A stretch of 11,989 bases of DNA from Oscillospiraceae bacterium (GTDB lineage Bacteria; Bacillota; Clostridia; Oscillospirales; Oscillospiraceae): assembly GCA_031266955.1 (NCBI GenBank), contig JAISAA010000349.1, positions 1-11,989 on the forward strand, read 5' to 3'. The position numbers and the translations under genes were made by a program. Under the pieces are notes generated by a model. The model was not told the origin of the DNA, made no database searches, and worked only from the letters and a program-made list of their open reading frames with translations. Position 1 is the stretch's first letter, and each line of letters begins with the position of its first letter. Positions 1 through 7,189 of the stretch are shown piece after piece.

Positions 1-46
1 TTGCTTTCCATCTTGATATCCCGCCTTCCTTTTCCTTTGTGCTGGC

Positions 47-75
47 AGTTTATCACATCTTTCCTGTCTTGTCAT
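47..75 (-). promoter_or_regulatory. Possible promoter directed off the left edge
   Basis: On the minus strand, ATGACA (70-75, five of six matches to TTGACA) is followed after 17 nt by TAAACT (47-52) with an upstream TG (TGATAAACT, an extended -10). Below it is a purine-rich stretch and an ATG at 11-9 that could open a gene outside the window. Only three codons of that frame are visible, so no CDS is called. Confidence 0.3.
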
Positions 76-95
76 CTTTTTGCCGGTGTGGTGTA

Positions 96-117
96 GTAGG
101 GGCGGGCGTCCCCGACC
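96..117 (+). repeat. GTAGGGG-family repeat, copy 1 (degenerate)
   Basis: This copy starts with GTAGGGG and continues with GGCGTCCCCGAC, as do copies 6, 7, 8 and 10. Its second palindrome arm is imperfect. It is the least conserved copy in the window. Confidence 0.55.
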
Positions 118-136
118 GACCGCCGTTCTCCCGTCC

Positions 137-163
137 GTAGGGGTAGGTTTCAAACCTGCCCTA
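137..163 (+). repeat. GTAGGGG-family repeat, copy 2 (AGGTTTCAAACCT core)
   Basis: GTAGGGG is followed by a core in which AGGTTT and AAACCT pair around a single C, and the element ends CCCTA, complementary to its own start. The constant edge matches the neighbouring copies but the core differs completely. Confidence 0.65.
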
Positions 164-190
164 TTCACGTTTGCGCGTTGCCTTGCGGGG

Positions 191-220
191 GCGGGACGAT
201 TGCCATCGTCCCCTACGGGG
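191..220 (-). repeat. GTAGGGG-family repeat, copy 3 (CGATTGCCATCG core)
   Basis: GGGACGAT and ATCGTCCC pair around TGCC, and CCCCTACGG at the right edge places the element in reverse orientation. It matches the copy at 9704-9733 except for two stem positions that change together (A to G on one arm, T to C on the other), which keeps the stem paired. Confidence 0.75.
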
Positions 221-264
221 GTTGCGCGTTATCCCGCGGGTGCGCGCCGTGTTGTTGCGATCCC

Positions 265-292
265 GTAGGGGCACGGCACGCCGTGCCCCTAC
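265..292. repeat. GTAGGGG-family repeat, copy 4 (perfect palindrome)
   Basis: GTAGGGGCACGGC and its exact complement GCCGTGCCCCTAC form a 13-bp perfect stem around two bases (AC). It is the only copy with a complete GTAGGGG edge on both sides, so it may represent the full element. Confidence 0.8.
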
Positions 293-330
293 ACGCGGGG
301 GGCGGTCGCGCATCATTTTATCGCGGCCCC

Positions 331-354
331 GTAGGGGCGGATGGTGATCCGCCC
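331..354 (+). repeat. GTAGGGG-family repeat, copy 5 (CGGAT/ATCCG core)
   Basis: GTAGGGG leads into GGGCGGAT and ATCCGCCC, a perfect 8-bp stem around GGTG. The copy at 9563-9586 is the same apart from one loop base. It lies just past the stop codon of the SLH gene. Confidence 0.75.
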
Positions 355-380
355 GTTACGGGAACCGGTGGAATCGCGCG

Positions 381-3300
381 TTATTTTGTGTTTTCCAAAT
401 ACCGTTGCAGGAGCATCGCGGCCTCCGAGCGGGTCGCGGGGATTTGGGGCGCGAGCGTTGTTTCGGTGCGTCCGGTCACGAGTCCGTTTGCCACAGCCCA
501 CGCCATTGCTTCTTTCGCCCAATCGGATATGTCTTCCGCGTCGGTGTAGGCGGAGAGGTTCGCGTCCGTAGGGGACGCCGCCCTCGACGTCCCGTTCCCG
601 GCGTCGGACCATTGCGTATACCGATACAGGAGCGTTGCGAATTGTTCGCGGGTGATGGGGTCATTCGGCGCGAATTTGTTGTTGCCGACGCCGGTTATCA
701 GACCGTTGGAGGATGCCCACGCTATGGCGGGTGTGTACCATTGGCCGGGTGCGACGTCGGTGAAGAGTGTTTCGGGGGACGGCGGGGCGTCGGGGACGCC
801 GCCCCCTACGGCGTTCCGGTACAGGATCGTTGCGAGCATTGCGCGCGTCAGGGTGGCTTGCGGGGCGAAGGTGGTGTCTGTTGTGCCGGTGATTAGGGCG
901 TTTGAGTAGGCGTATCTGGCGGCTTTGTAGAACCACTCGCCTTTGGCTATGTCCTCAAACGGGTTTATCCATTCGCTGATTAGGAATTTGCTGAAATGGG
1001 TCGTGGCGAATGTGATTTTGCCCGTCGCGGCGTCGTATTTTGCGCCTTTCATCTCCGTTATATTGCCGTCGTCGTCGAGGTAGTAGACGGTCAGGAGGTC
1101 TTGGTCGGTCTCGGCGACGGTTGCGGGGGGAGTGTATGGGACGCTTACCGTTACTGTGCCGCCGAGGTTTGTGATTGCTGTTGTGCCGACGGTGATGTTT
1201 ACCTCTATCACGGGATTGTCGCCTACTTTTTCGCGTTGCCTGTCGTTGAGCGACGCTGTTGTGTCAACTGTTTCGGCGGCGATTTTTATTGTTTCGCCGT
1301 CTTTGGCGGTCTCGGCTATTGCCGTCAGCGTCGCGGTGTCGAGCGTCAGGGTCGATACGTCGGATTCTACCGTGAGCACGAGCTCTTTTGACTCGGCGAC
1401 GGCCTTGAACGCCTCGGCGGGGATATCGACTTCTACCGATTTTACGGGCGTCGCCGCCGCGCCGGCCGTTGAGGGCTCCGCTTTCGCTATGATCTTTACC
1501 TCGGCTTTGGCTGTCGCGTCGCCGCTTGCTTTGGCGTCGGCCACGGCTTTTTTCGCGTCGTCTACGGCTTTTGTCACGGTCGCGGTCTCGACTGTCGCCG
1601 TGGCTTTGCCGGTGCCGGCGTTGACGGTCGGCTTGGTCTCTACGGTCTCGGTCGCGACGGGGGGCGGGGTTTCGGCTCCGCCGCCTCCGCCGGGCGGGGT
1701 CTCGGCGTCGCCCGGTTCGGGCGTTTTATCGTCGGGGGCGTCCGGATCGGCGGGGTCGCCGGCGCCCGGCGTCGTCGGGACACTGCCCTGTGACGGGTTC
1801 ACGTCGGCGGCTTCGAGCCATTTGTTCCATACGCTCGCGTCGCCGAGGGCGGGATAGCCGGGGTCATTGAACCAGTCGTTGACCTCGAAGCGGTAGTCGT
1901 TGACGTAGTGCCAGATCACCTCGTCGCCGTCGTACAGCGGCTGTTCCTTAAGGCCGTAGCCGACGTGCAGGCGCTGCTGCGAGCCGGCGTGTTTTACCGT
2001 GTACATCCAGCCGGAGAATTTGCCGTTTGTGAACTCGCTGAGCTTGTAGCCGCCGAACACCGACGGGGCGTATACCGTTTCGACGTAGTTCTTGTCCTGC
2101 CCGACGGCTGTGAGTCCCGCCGTCCGCAACGCTTCAACGAACAGGTCGTAGTTTGACTGCCCCTCGTACATCGCGTAAGAGCGCGTGGCTATCCACGTTT
2201 GATAGCCGCTACCCTGCCAGTCGCCGAAGGCGTCCTTCATATTGACGTCGTTTTCGGAAAGCGTCGCGCCGACAAGGCGGAACGTGACGGTTATCTGCTT
2301 GTCTGTGCCCGTGCCGCCGCCCTGCTTGAACGGCGTCGCGGTTATCGTGCCGGCGACGGACGCCGCGCCCGTCGCGAGCGTTTCGCCCTCACCTTTTGCA
2401 AGCGAGACCGACGCCGTGAAGCTTCCGGGCTTTCCTGACGGGGCCTCGGCTGTACCGGCTTCGGCGGGTGTTACGTCTATCGCGCCGACAGCGTACTCTA
2501 CTCCGCCGAGCCGCGGCGACATTGCCGCGATACGCCCCGCGAGCCACGTTCTGACTTCGGCTTCGCCGTTTGCCGTTGACATCGGGACGGAGAACATCGC
2601 ATCCTCGAGGTATACCGCGGCGTCCGCTACCGTTTTGGCGTTCGCGGCGTTCGGGTTTGCGAGTATCGTCACGTTCAGCGTGTACGTTGCCGTCGCGCCG
2701 CTCTCGGCTGTGACGGTTATCGTCCACGCGCCGGTTGCGCCCTGTTCAATTTCATAAGACGCTTTTTCGTCGGTCGTCACGACAATAATGTCGAGCTGCT
2801 CGACGGGCTGTGCCGTGTGCGGGAGCGTTACGCTGAGGGCGTATGCGGTGGTCTGCTCGGCTGTCTCGCCCTGCACCGTGACGGACGCTATGCTTGTGTC
2901 CGTTGAGAATACATACGGTATGGCGAGGAGCGCGCCGCTTATTGTCGCGCTGCCTGTCGCGCGCGCTTCTTCTTCGCCTTTTTCAAGCGCGACTGTCGCC
3001 GTGAAGCTGCCGGGGCTTCCGTTCGGAGCGTCCGGCGTTCCGGGTATCGCCGGCGTCACGTCGTCAAGTGCCGGCGTTGCCGTTACTTCGTTGAGGCTGA
3101 GCGCCGCTAATTGCTCCGTTATCCATACGTCAACTTCGGCGACATCCGCAGGAACTGTCCAGTTATGGGCTTCAATTGTATTCTTCGCCGTGCCGACGTC
3201 GAACTTAGTTCCCTCTGCCGGGTCTGCGGCTATACGGACGTTGATCGTGTAGGTTTCAGAAACGGTCGTACCATCCTCGGCTGTGACGGTAAACGTCCAC

Positions 3301-6300
3301 GTTGCGACATTGTCAGTTATCACGGGGCCGCTTATGTCTACTGCTTTTACGTCGGCGTCGGCGGTTTTGATCGCTTCGGCGCTGATTTCCGTTGGAAGCT
3401 CCGCGTCCTCCGCGTAATCGAGCACGACGTCAAAATTCGATGTGCCCGGCGTCAGGCTTACGGCTTTGTTGCCGACCGTGACGCTCACCGCACTTGCGTC
3501 ATTTGAGATGAATACAGTCGGCGTGATTGACGTATTAACGGCAGAGATGACGGCGGAGCCCTCCGCGAGCGTTTGGTCTGCCGACGAACCAATTGTGAGC
3601 GCCACCGCTGCCGCGAAGCTGCCGGGTGTTCCGGCTTTGTTACTGTCTGCGCCCGAAACTGCCGCATTTACAGTGTTCACAGTCACGCTCGGTATTACGC
3701 CGCCGAGTTCAAGTTTTGCGAGATTGGTTTCGAGCCACGTTTTGACTGTCGCTTTGTCGTTTGCGGTCTGCATATCGACAGTCCACGTCTGAACGGCCTC
3801 TATCGCGGCTTTTGCCGCGGTTACCGCGTCTTCATTGTCGGCTGCCGGGTTCGCCGCGTTTGTCACGGTCAGCGTGTATAGTACTGCCGTGCCGTTTTGC
3901 GGGGTTACGGTGAACGTCCACGTTTTGCCGTTGTCCGTTGTCTTGGGATTGCTGGCGGTCGCCCTGTGGTACGCGGGGGTGACCGTGACGCTGCTCACCT
4001 CCGCGCCATACGGGATTTCGGCGGTGAACGCGGTTCCCTCGCCGGTTGTCGCCGTGACGCTGGTCTGTACGTCGTAGTATACGACGACGGACGCAACGCC
4101 CGCGTCGGAGGCGCGTGTAAACGCGTCGGACATGACGTACAACGGGTTTTGGCCTGTCAGCATACGCTCATACGCCACGAGCGCATAGGCGGCCTGTTCC
4201 GTCGCCATCGTGCTTGTGGTTATATTATCTCCCTCGCCGAACCAACCCTCCGCATTGTAATTCGTCAGCATTGCTGTCAGAAGGTTTTGTCCTCCCGTTG
4301 TTTCCCAGCTTGCCGGATCGGTTCCGAGCGCGCTGAGAGCCGTTATTACCTGAGCCGCGCTGCACGTGCTGTTTTCAACCGCGTTGCCAAAACCAGCAAA
4401 GCCGCCGTTTTCTTTCTGCTGCGCTTTCAGCCACGCGAGCGCTTTGTCAATCGCGGCGTGAACGGTTATACTGGTGTTATATGACGGCGCGAGGGCTTGG
4501 ATCGCCATAGCCGTCGTGTCGATATCGGGGAGCGTGTCACTATCGCTCCAACCGCCGCCCTCAAGCTGTTTGTCTAAAAGCCTCTTTATCAGCCCGTCGC
4601 CGACTGTTTCCGTTCCTTCATACTCGTCGTACGTTATTTCTCCGCGCGCGCCGTCGTAGGGCTTGGAATCCAGCGCCAGCAAGGCGAAAATCAGCGCGTT
4701 GTTGTGCCCTGTGTTGAAGTCGGAATCTTTATACATCGCTGTGAGGTCAACCGGCGATTCGCCGTAGGCGGACGCGTCTATGCCGAGCGATGAGAGCGCG
4801 AGCGTTATGCGCTCCCTGTCTGTTATCGACGTCGAGTCGCTGTCGGCAGTTGCCAACGCAGCGTCGAGATTTGCTAGGTACGCGCTCACAATGGCGTCAG
4901 TTATCGCGCCGCCTCGGGCGAGGGCGAGTACCGCCCATTCGCCGCCCTGTGAATTGACTATCGGGGCGGGTGTGCTCGTTTTGATGTGCTCCAAAGCCGC
5001 GCTTAGGGCTTCCGCCGCCGTAACTGTGGGCAGCGGAGTAGTGACGCCGCCTGTTTTCTCCGCCGCAATTAAATTTTCATAGGCGGTTTTGTAGGGCTCA
5101 TACCGTGTGAACAAGCTGTTGAAATAGACGTTTGATCCGAAAAATGTTTTCGTATTTTTCAGCGTATTGAACGCGGAACGGGCCGCCGTGACCGCTTGTG
5201 TCCGCCCGTCGCCTGTCTTGCCTTCAATCTCGTCTATCGCAGCCTTGACGGGATCGAAAATCGCTGTGATCTCATCGGCGATTTTCCACGTCATACGCTC
5301 CGCAAACTCATCGTTGCCGCTCGCGAAACGCGTTTTTAGATCATCAGCCGTCCATCCCGGTAAAGCTTCGGCAATATACGCCGTTATATCATCGTCAGAT
5401 ACGCCGCTGTCGCGCAGTACGGCAATCGCCCACGCCCTCTCGGGGGAAGTATACGCAGCCAATCTCGTGGGCACTCTGCAATCTTTTTCTTTAGCGTTGC
5501 TGCCCTCCAAGCCTGCCCATGTCTGCACTTCGCCGCCGTAAAGCTTCCAACTGCCGGAACCAAGGTCGCAGAACACCCCGTTCATCCCATAGGTTGCGCC
5601 ACCCGGATAGCCGTTGTACGTATCGACAACTCTGTAGCGTTGCAGCGTTGGGTCAACTCCGGCGAAGTTCAGGAACAACCCGAACGCACCTCCGTGCGCG
5701 TCAATGAACCACGTGCCGCCCGCGTAGTCTTTCGGGTACGCCTTGTTCATCGCCGACATAAACGCCTCAATCGCGGTCGCGCCGCGCGGGACTTTTACAA
5801 TCGTCGGTTCAAGCACATTCAGCGCGGAAACCACAGTTTCGACCCAATCGCTCTTGTCCCATTCCGATAGCGTTATGTCGTAGGTTTTCACTATCACGTC
5901 CGCGTCGCCGAGTTTCGCCGCCAGAGTGATATGCGTTATCTCCTCCGGCAGTTCCTCCGTCCGCAGGAACGCTGTGTACTGCCCCTTAACGGATGGTCTG
6001 TAACCGTTTTCATCCGCACCGGAACCGCCAAAGCCGGCGGCTAAACTCGCGTTTATTTCCCTTATCGGGATTTTCTTCTCAAGCTGCTCCGCAGTAAATT
6101 TGCCTTCATAAATCGCAAAGTATATTGGCCTTGTACCCTCTAAATCACCGCTGAGACTATATTCAAACCAAAACCGAACAATATCTCCGGCATGGTATTC
6201 CGTTGAATCGGTTGACAGCGATTTACCGGGAGCGCCAGTGAGCAGATAGCCTTTTTCGTTAATGGCGGTACTGAACCCACCATCTCCGCCCGTACGTACC

Positions 6301-7064
6301 TCTATACGGCTGTTGCCTAAACTTAGCTTCACTGGAGCAAACACGGCGCGGTACACGGTATCCTGCGTGATCGTCACAGTCGCGACGGCACCTTGCGCGG
6401 TGGCGGCATCATCGGTAGTCCAGTCCACGCCGCCTGGATTCGACACCGTCGAATATTCCCAGTGGTCGAAGCCGTACCCGAGGGCAGGCGTCGCGGTAAG
6501 GATGAAACTGTTATTTGCCCTCGGTTCCGCCTCAGTTACCGTCCCATGTTCGACATTGCTTGTGATTACTGAAATATTTGATACGCTTGATGTACTTTGA
6601 ATAATAGGCTCAACTATCACATTTGGAGTGGTGTCTACATTATATTCATATGTTCCATCGCATATCCACACCCCGCCCAAGCCGCCGCTGGACATCCCAA
6701 TGGAAACTGTTGGAATCGTGCTGTTACTCAACCAAACAATGCAAGTGTAACTATCGTCCCAGTGGTCTTCATTGTACACAACCGGGATTGCATCTCCGAT
6801 TTTTATGCTCCACCCAACCAACGTGTAGCCATCGGCAATTGAGGCAACAACTCCTCCAAGCTGACCGTATGAATCGTACGACGGTGTTTCCCCATTTTTA
6901 ACAGCCAAAGTACTTGCCGTGTCAATGGCAGCAAACACCACATTTGCACCACTTGCGTACTCGCCTGTGTAGCGAAAGGTTCCTTCAGCTGCCAAAGCAA
7001 CACTTGGTATAAGCGATAAAACAAGCATTGCTACCAACAAAATAGAAAGCGTGCGCCTAAACAT
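381..7064 (-). CDS. Giant SLH-anchored surface protein with alpha/alpha-barrel and DUF4430 (transcobalamin-like) domains
   Basis: 2227 aa, secreted and probably bound to cell-wall polymer through C-terminal SLH domains. Order visible in the translation: signal peptide 1-25 (FRR n-region, cut after ALA); InlB-type bacterial repeat about 168-245 (LTATPALGYGFDHW); unassigned 250-530; alpha/alpha-barrel of the prenyltransferase/squalene-cyclase-repeat type about 535-970 (EGGGWSDSD, ENGGFAGFG, AEGWFGEGD, each followed by a helix); cadherin-like beta-sandwich about 985-1070; three related modules 1071-1581; DUF4430 about 1589-1732 (FSGWMYTV, LYDGDEVIWHYV); Pro/Gly-rich linker 1757-1802; beta-rich region to 2030; three SLH domains 2033-2223 with LTRA, ITRE and ATRS motifs. 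Barrel plus DUF4430 recalls intrinsic factor/transcobalamin, so corrinoid binding is a reasonable inference, strengthened by the upstream riboswitch. The ATG was chosen because the signal peptide follows directly. No Shine-Dalgarno sequence is visible and a hairpin ends 7 nt before the start. Two repeat elements interrupt the SLH linkers. Confidence 0.93.
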   Translation of the reverse strand: MFRRTLSILLVAMLVLSLIPSVALAAEGTFRYTGEYASGANVVFAAIDTASTLAVKNGETPSYDSYGQLGGVVASIADGYTLVGWSIKIGDAIPVVYNEDHWDDSYTCIVWLSNSTIPTVSIGMSSGGLGGVWICDGTYEYNVDTTPNVIVEPIIQSTSSVSNISVITSNVEHGTVTEAEPRANNSFILTATPALGYGFDHWEYSTVSNPGGVDWTTDDAATAQGAVATVTITQDTVYRAVFAPVKLSLGNSRIEVRTGGDGGFSTAINEKGYLLTGAPGKSLSTDSTEYHAGDIVRFWFEYSLSGDLEGTRPIYFAIYEGKFTAEQLEKKIPIREINASLAAGFGGSGADENGYRPSVKGQYTAFLRTEELPEEITHITLAAKLGDADVIVKTYDITLSEWDKSDWVETVVSALNVLEPTIVKVPRGATAIEAFMSAMNKAYPKDYAGGTWFIDAHGGAFGLFLNFAGVDPTLQRYRVVDTYNGYPGGATYGMNGVFCDLGSGSWKLYGGEVQTWAGLEGSNAKEKDCRVPTRLAAYTSPERAWAIAVLRDSGVSDDDITAYIAEALPGWTADDLKTRFASGNDEFAERMTWKIADEITAIFDPVKAAIDEIEGKTGDGRTQAVTAARSAFNTLKNTKTFFGSNVYFNSLFTRYEPYKTAYENLIAAEKTGGVTTPLPTVTAAEALSAALEHIKTSTPAPIVNSQGGEWAVLALARGGAITDAIVSAYLANLDAALATADSDSTSITDRERITLALSSLGIDASAYGESPVDLTAMYKDSDFNTGHNNALIFALLALDSKPYDGARGEITYDEYEGTETVGDGLIKRLLDKQLEGGGWSDSDTLPDIDTTAMAIQALAPSYNTSITVHAAIDKALAWLKAQQKENGGFAGFGNAVENSTCSAAQVITALSALGTDPASWETTGGQNLLTAMLTNYNAEGWFGEGDNITTSTMATEQAAYALVAYERMLTGQNPLYVMSDAFTRASDAGVASVVVYYDVQTSVTATTGEGTAFTAEIPYGAEVSSVTVTPAYHRATASNPKTTDNGKTWTFTVTPQNGTAVLYTLTVTNAANPAADNEDAVTAAKAAIEAVQTWTVDMQTANDKATVKTWLETNLAKLELGGVIPSVTVNTVNAAVSGADSNKAGTPGSFAAAVALTIGSSADQTLAEGSAVISAVNTSITPTVFISNDASAVSVTVGNKAVSLTPGTSNFDVVLDYAEDAELPTEISAEAIKTADADVKAVDISGPVITDNVATWTFTVTAEDGTTVSETYTINVRIAADPAEGTKFDVGTAKNTIEAHNWTVPADVAEVDVWITEQLAALSLNEVTATPALDDVTPAIPGTPDAPNGSPGSFTATVALEKGEEEARATGSATISGALLAIPYVFSTDTSIASVTVQGETAEQTTAYALSVTLPHTAQPVEQLDIIVVTTDEKASYEIEQGATGAWTITVTAESGATATYTLNVTILANPNAANAKTVADAAVYLEDAMFSVPMSTANGEAEVRTWLAGRIAAMSPRLGGVEYAVGAIDVTPAEAGTAEAPSGKPGSFTASVSLAKGEGETLATGAASVAGTITATPFKQGGGTGTDKQITVTFRLVGATLSENDVNMKDAFGDWQGSGYQTWIATRSYAMYEGQSNYDLFVEALRTAGLTAVGQDKNYVETVYAPSVFGGYKLSEFTNGKFSGWMYTVKHAGSQQRLHVGYGLKEQPLYDGDEVIWHYVNDYRFEVNDWFNDPGYPALGDASVWNKWLEAADVNPSQGSVPTTPGAGDPADPDAPDDKTPEPGDAETPPGGGGGAETPPPVATETVETKPTVNAGTGKATATVETATVTKAVDDAKKAVADAKASGDATAKAEVKIIAKAEPSTAGAAATPVKSVEVDIPAEAFKAVAESKELVLTVESDVSTLTLDTATLTAIAETAKDGETIKIAAETVDTTASLNDRQREKVGDNPVIEVNITVGTTAITNLGGTVTVSVPYTPPATVAETDQDLLTVYYLDDDGNITEMKGAKYDAATGKITFATTHFSKFLISEWINPFEDIAKGEWFYKAARYAYSNALITGTTDTTFAPQATLTRAMLATILYRNAVGGGVPDAPPSPETLFTDVAPGQWYTPAIAWASSNGLITGVGNNKFAPNDPITREQFATLLYRYTQWSDAGNGTSRAASPTDANLSAYTDAEDISDWAKEAMAWAVANGLVTGRTETTLAPQIPATRSEAAMLLQRYLENTK
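568..600 (-). repeat. GTAGGGG-family repeat, copy 6, inside the SLH2-SLH3 linker
   Basis: This stretch reads GTAGGGGACG and then CTCGACGTCCC and GTTCCCG on the plus strand. It closely matches the noncoding copy at 9530-9563, with a few substitutions and one missing base. It is read in frame by the giant gene as about residues 2156-2166 (GNGTSRAASPT), between SLH domains 2 and 3. Confidence 0.75.
783..811 (-). repeat. GTAGGGG-family repeat, copy 7, inside the SLH1-SLH2 linker
   Basis: A 29-bp stretch identical to positions 9664-9692, a noncoding part of the window. In the giant gene it is translated as about residues 2085-2095 (VGGGVPDAP), between SLH domains 1 and 2. The identity outside any gene shows this is a repeat copy, not conserved protein sequence. 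Confidence 0.85.
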
Positions 7065-7071
7065 AACAATT

Positions 7072-7098
7072 AGGGTGGCTGCTTCTCACAACCACCCT
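7072..7098 (-). other. Hairpin directly before the SLH gene start
   Basis: On the mRNA, AGGGTGGTTG pairs with CAGCCACCCT (10 bp, one G-U) around a 7-nt loop. The stem ends 7 nt before the ATG at 7064, where a ribosome binding site would be expected, and neither arm contains one. It may affect translation start or mRNA stability between the two genes. Confidence 0.6.
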
Positions 7099-7112
7099 TC
7101 ACACTGTTCTTC

Positions 7113-7154
7113 AAGGAGTGGAGCGGGGGCTGCGAGACAGCCCCCGCCCTCCTT
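7113..7154 (-). terminator. Intercistronic GC hairpin after the beta-propeller gene
   Basis: GCGGGGGCTG and CAGCCCCCGC form a perfect 10-bp stem around five bases, and outer AAGGAG/CTCCTT arms can extend it. It lies 36 nt after the stop codon at 7190 and about 50 nt before the next start. No T-run follows on the minus strand, so it is more likely a partial terminator or an mRNA-stabilising or processing hairpin than a full stop. Confidence 0.45.
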
Positions 7155-7189
7155 CCGGTTATATAAATTTTGCTGTTCTCTTTTGTTGA

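Larger units (their letters stand above)
1..380. other. Noncoding, palindrome-rich region downstream of the SLH protein gene
   Basis: I see no convincing gene here. Positions 1-80 are fairly AT/pyrimidine-rich and contain a possible minus-strand promoter pointing off the left edge. Positions 96-354 carry five short palindromic elements, each with a GTAGGGG edge or its complement CCCCTAC. The element at 331-354 begins 27 nt beyond the stop codon of the SLH gene and could fold at the mRNA 3' end, but no T-run follows it on the minus strand, so it is not a typical intrinsic terminator. Confidence 0.6.

Noticed and set aside
137..354. CRISPR array
   Set aside because: The repeats differ in core, orientation and spacing, and no unique spacers of constant length separate them.
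313..612. Arg-rich 99-aa open frame on the minus strand
   Set aside because: It overlaps the SLH gene in another frame and is driven by the GC-rich repeats. It has no ribosome binding site or recognisable domain.
1132..1857. 241-aa plus-strand frame antisense to the SLH gene
   Set aside because: Long antisense frames are expected opposite a GC-rich, Ala/Thr/Val-rich coding region. No ribosome binding site or known domain supports it.
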